Source: Pelomyxa schiedti
Lineage: Eukaryota > Evosea > Pelobiontida > Pelomyxidae
NCBI GenBank assembly: GCA_020536535.1
Contig: JAHLWZ010000267.1
Location: 17,153-81,152 of the forward strand
DNA: 64,000 nt
Direction: 5' to 3'
In this document: positions 62,920 through 64,000 of the stretch, piece after piece
Numbering within the stretch: position 1 is the stretch's first letter
Layout: each line of letters starts with the position of its first letter
Position numbers and translations under genes: made by a program
The notes under the pieces: model-generated
What the model was told of the DNA's origin: nothing
The model's input: the letters and a program-made list of their open reading frames with translations, nothing else
Database searches by the model: none

Positions 62920-63845
62920 TCAAGCCCATAGTGATTCTTTCCTCTCAAGCAAATCCTGGTAATTGTAAGTGCAGTCAAAAAATCCCTGTAAACATACCAA
63001 CAGCTGAAACCGTATTCTGGGAGGTAGTTCAGTTGATCTAGATAGAAGAGACAGCCTGGAAAAGAAGGCCTCATTCATGGCAGTTCCACTGGTACATGAT
63101 GTCTCCAATTTGTGGCCGACTTTGGATAGGAGTTTACACAGCGCCTCAAGCATTGGGCCAGTTTCATTCTAGATTGCAGGTAGTAACTGGAAAAATGGAA
63201 TTCAATGTGCTCACTTCTGCAAGTGTACGGATGCAGGAATTAATAACTATGGCAGGAATCATTGACTGCAGATATAGAGAACCTATGAACTCTACAATCC
63301 TAACAATTGCCTATTAGAACTGTGCGTAGAGGCACGCACCATACCCAAAAAGCTTGCTGATGGTTTTCTCCTTTTCCTCTGACTCAGGGAGAGATAACAC
63401 TAACGCGAAGGTACATTCAAATTCACTCTGGCACTTTTGCAACAATGACCTCTTGAATATACTCCCAAATGTTGCGTTGTTTGCAATCACACCGCTACCA
63501 GTGGCCAGAGTGGAACACAACACCGCATACATCCCACTATATTTTGGTTCCCTTGCAGCACAATTGTGCAATCTCTCCACAAATCCTGGTTGGTGTGGGT
63601 GAAAACCATCATAACAGGTTTGACTGAAGAAAAAACGTGACACCTTCCAAAACTCCAAGTGATGGTTGAACCTCCAAAATCCTTTGTGCTATGATCTCGA
63701 CATTATTATGAGTCAGTTTCCCCAATAGCCTTGTGTGATTGTGAGAGGGACACTGTTGAAATATAATAAGACATTCACACGAAAGTAATGCCCTCTTGGC
63801 ATCATCATCGTTACGAGGACGACAATAAACTACGTTTGTAGCCAT
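62920..63845 (-). CDS. MIF4G-domain protein, eIF4G-like
   Basis: ATG at 63845 (MATNVVYCRPRNDDDAKRAL). Exons joined by short introns read LLGKLTHNNVEIIAQRILEV, then FVERLHNCAAREPKYSGMYA, SIFKRSLLQKCQSEFECTFA, ETGPMLEALCKLLSKVGHKL and AMNEAFFSRLSLLSRSTELP followed by PRIRFQL. The last exon is DLLERKESLWA, ending at 62920. The order N-K-L-T, EPxYSxMYAxLC, LLxKCQxEFE and LCKLLxxVGxxL is that of the HEAT-type MIF4G domain of eIF4G. In eIF4G this domain binds eIF4A and RNA to recruit the 43S complex. The protein is short (about 250 residues) with no eIF4E site or MA3 domain visible, so it may be a minimal eIF4G or a relative such as Paip1 or an eIF4G3-like form. Confidence 0.8.
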
Positions 63846-64000
63846 CTGATAGGATCGAAAAGGAGCCTAAAAGGGAAGAGAATTTCCCCGATGGTGGTTC
63901 AGATGCACACTTCCTGCGACTCGCGCTACCTGAAGTACTCGCATGCGGGACGCCACAGCGGAGTCCCAAGTACTCTGAGGAGTACATCTGCTAGTTGAGG
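63846..64000. other. Right edge, possible start of a plus-strand gene
   Basis: An ATG at 63891 opens a 35-codon frame, MVVQMHTSCDSRYLKYSHAG and on, that stops just before the edge. It could be a first exon with an intron, or chance. The GC rise here is like that at other 5' ends in the window. Confidence 0.3.

Overview
This is a scaffold window from a unicellular eukaryote. About 28 genes are packed onto both strands, usually 50-300 bp apart. Nearly all are broken by many short GT-AG introns (about 30-100 nt) with a CTAAC/CTGAC-like branch site just before the acceptor. The families are eukaryotic: MCM5, NAA15, Ada3, MIF4G, Rab21, RhoGAP, a Topors-like RING protein, and a MYCBP2-type E3 module. 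The first exons are GC/CpG-rich and the later exons AT-richer. Proline-rich tracts, BAR-RhoGAP and several Rabs suggest an amoebozoan, possibly an archamoeba such as Pelomyxa or Mastigamoeba. That placement is inference from gene style; nothing in the window proves it. There are no CRISPR arrays, insertion sequences or bacterial operons.

Left part (1-16 kb): the 3' end of a long helical protein; a Sel1-repeat protein; a minus-strand gene encoding C2, RBR-type RING1/IBR and a MYCBP2-like RING-Cys-relay in one polypeptide; a secreted BNR-repeat protein; a proline-rich protein joined to an LpxH-like metallophosphoesterase; and a BAR-like RhoGAP. Middle (16-31 kb): an adenylate kinase fused to a RING finger; an unrecognised gene; a tRNA gene whose two halves are in permuted order; another unrecognised gene; MCM5; a likely beta-propeller protein; and a long unknown gene crossed by a 100-N gap that is an unmerged contig overlap. 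Next (31-41 kb): a Rab-rich block with a Rab1/8-like gene, a very large VIT-VWA-Rab-TPR-DUF2135 fusion, Rab21, and a DUF4139 protein.

Right part (41-64 kb): a coiled-coil/IQ/SAM-like protein; a secreted five-bladed-propeller hydrolase-like protein facing a spore-photoproduct-lyase-like radical SAM protein; a Topors-like E3; an SPFH (band 7) domain fused to a beta carbonic anhydrase; Ada3; NAA15; an uncertain short gene; a lineage-specific-looking protein; and an eIF4G-like MIF4G protein.

The most unusual content is domain fusion. Four genes join modules that are normally separate: RBR with RCR, VIT/VWA with Rab and DUF2135, SPFH with carbonic anhydrase, and adenylate kinase with RING. The permuted tRNA is the main non-protein oddity. 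Splice models were read by hand, so exon ends are approximate except where a motif crosses the junction. Coordinates given are CDS spans including introns.
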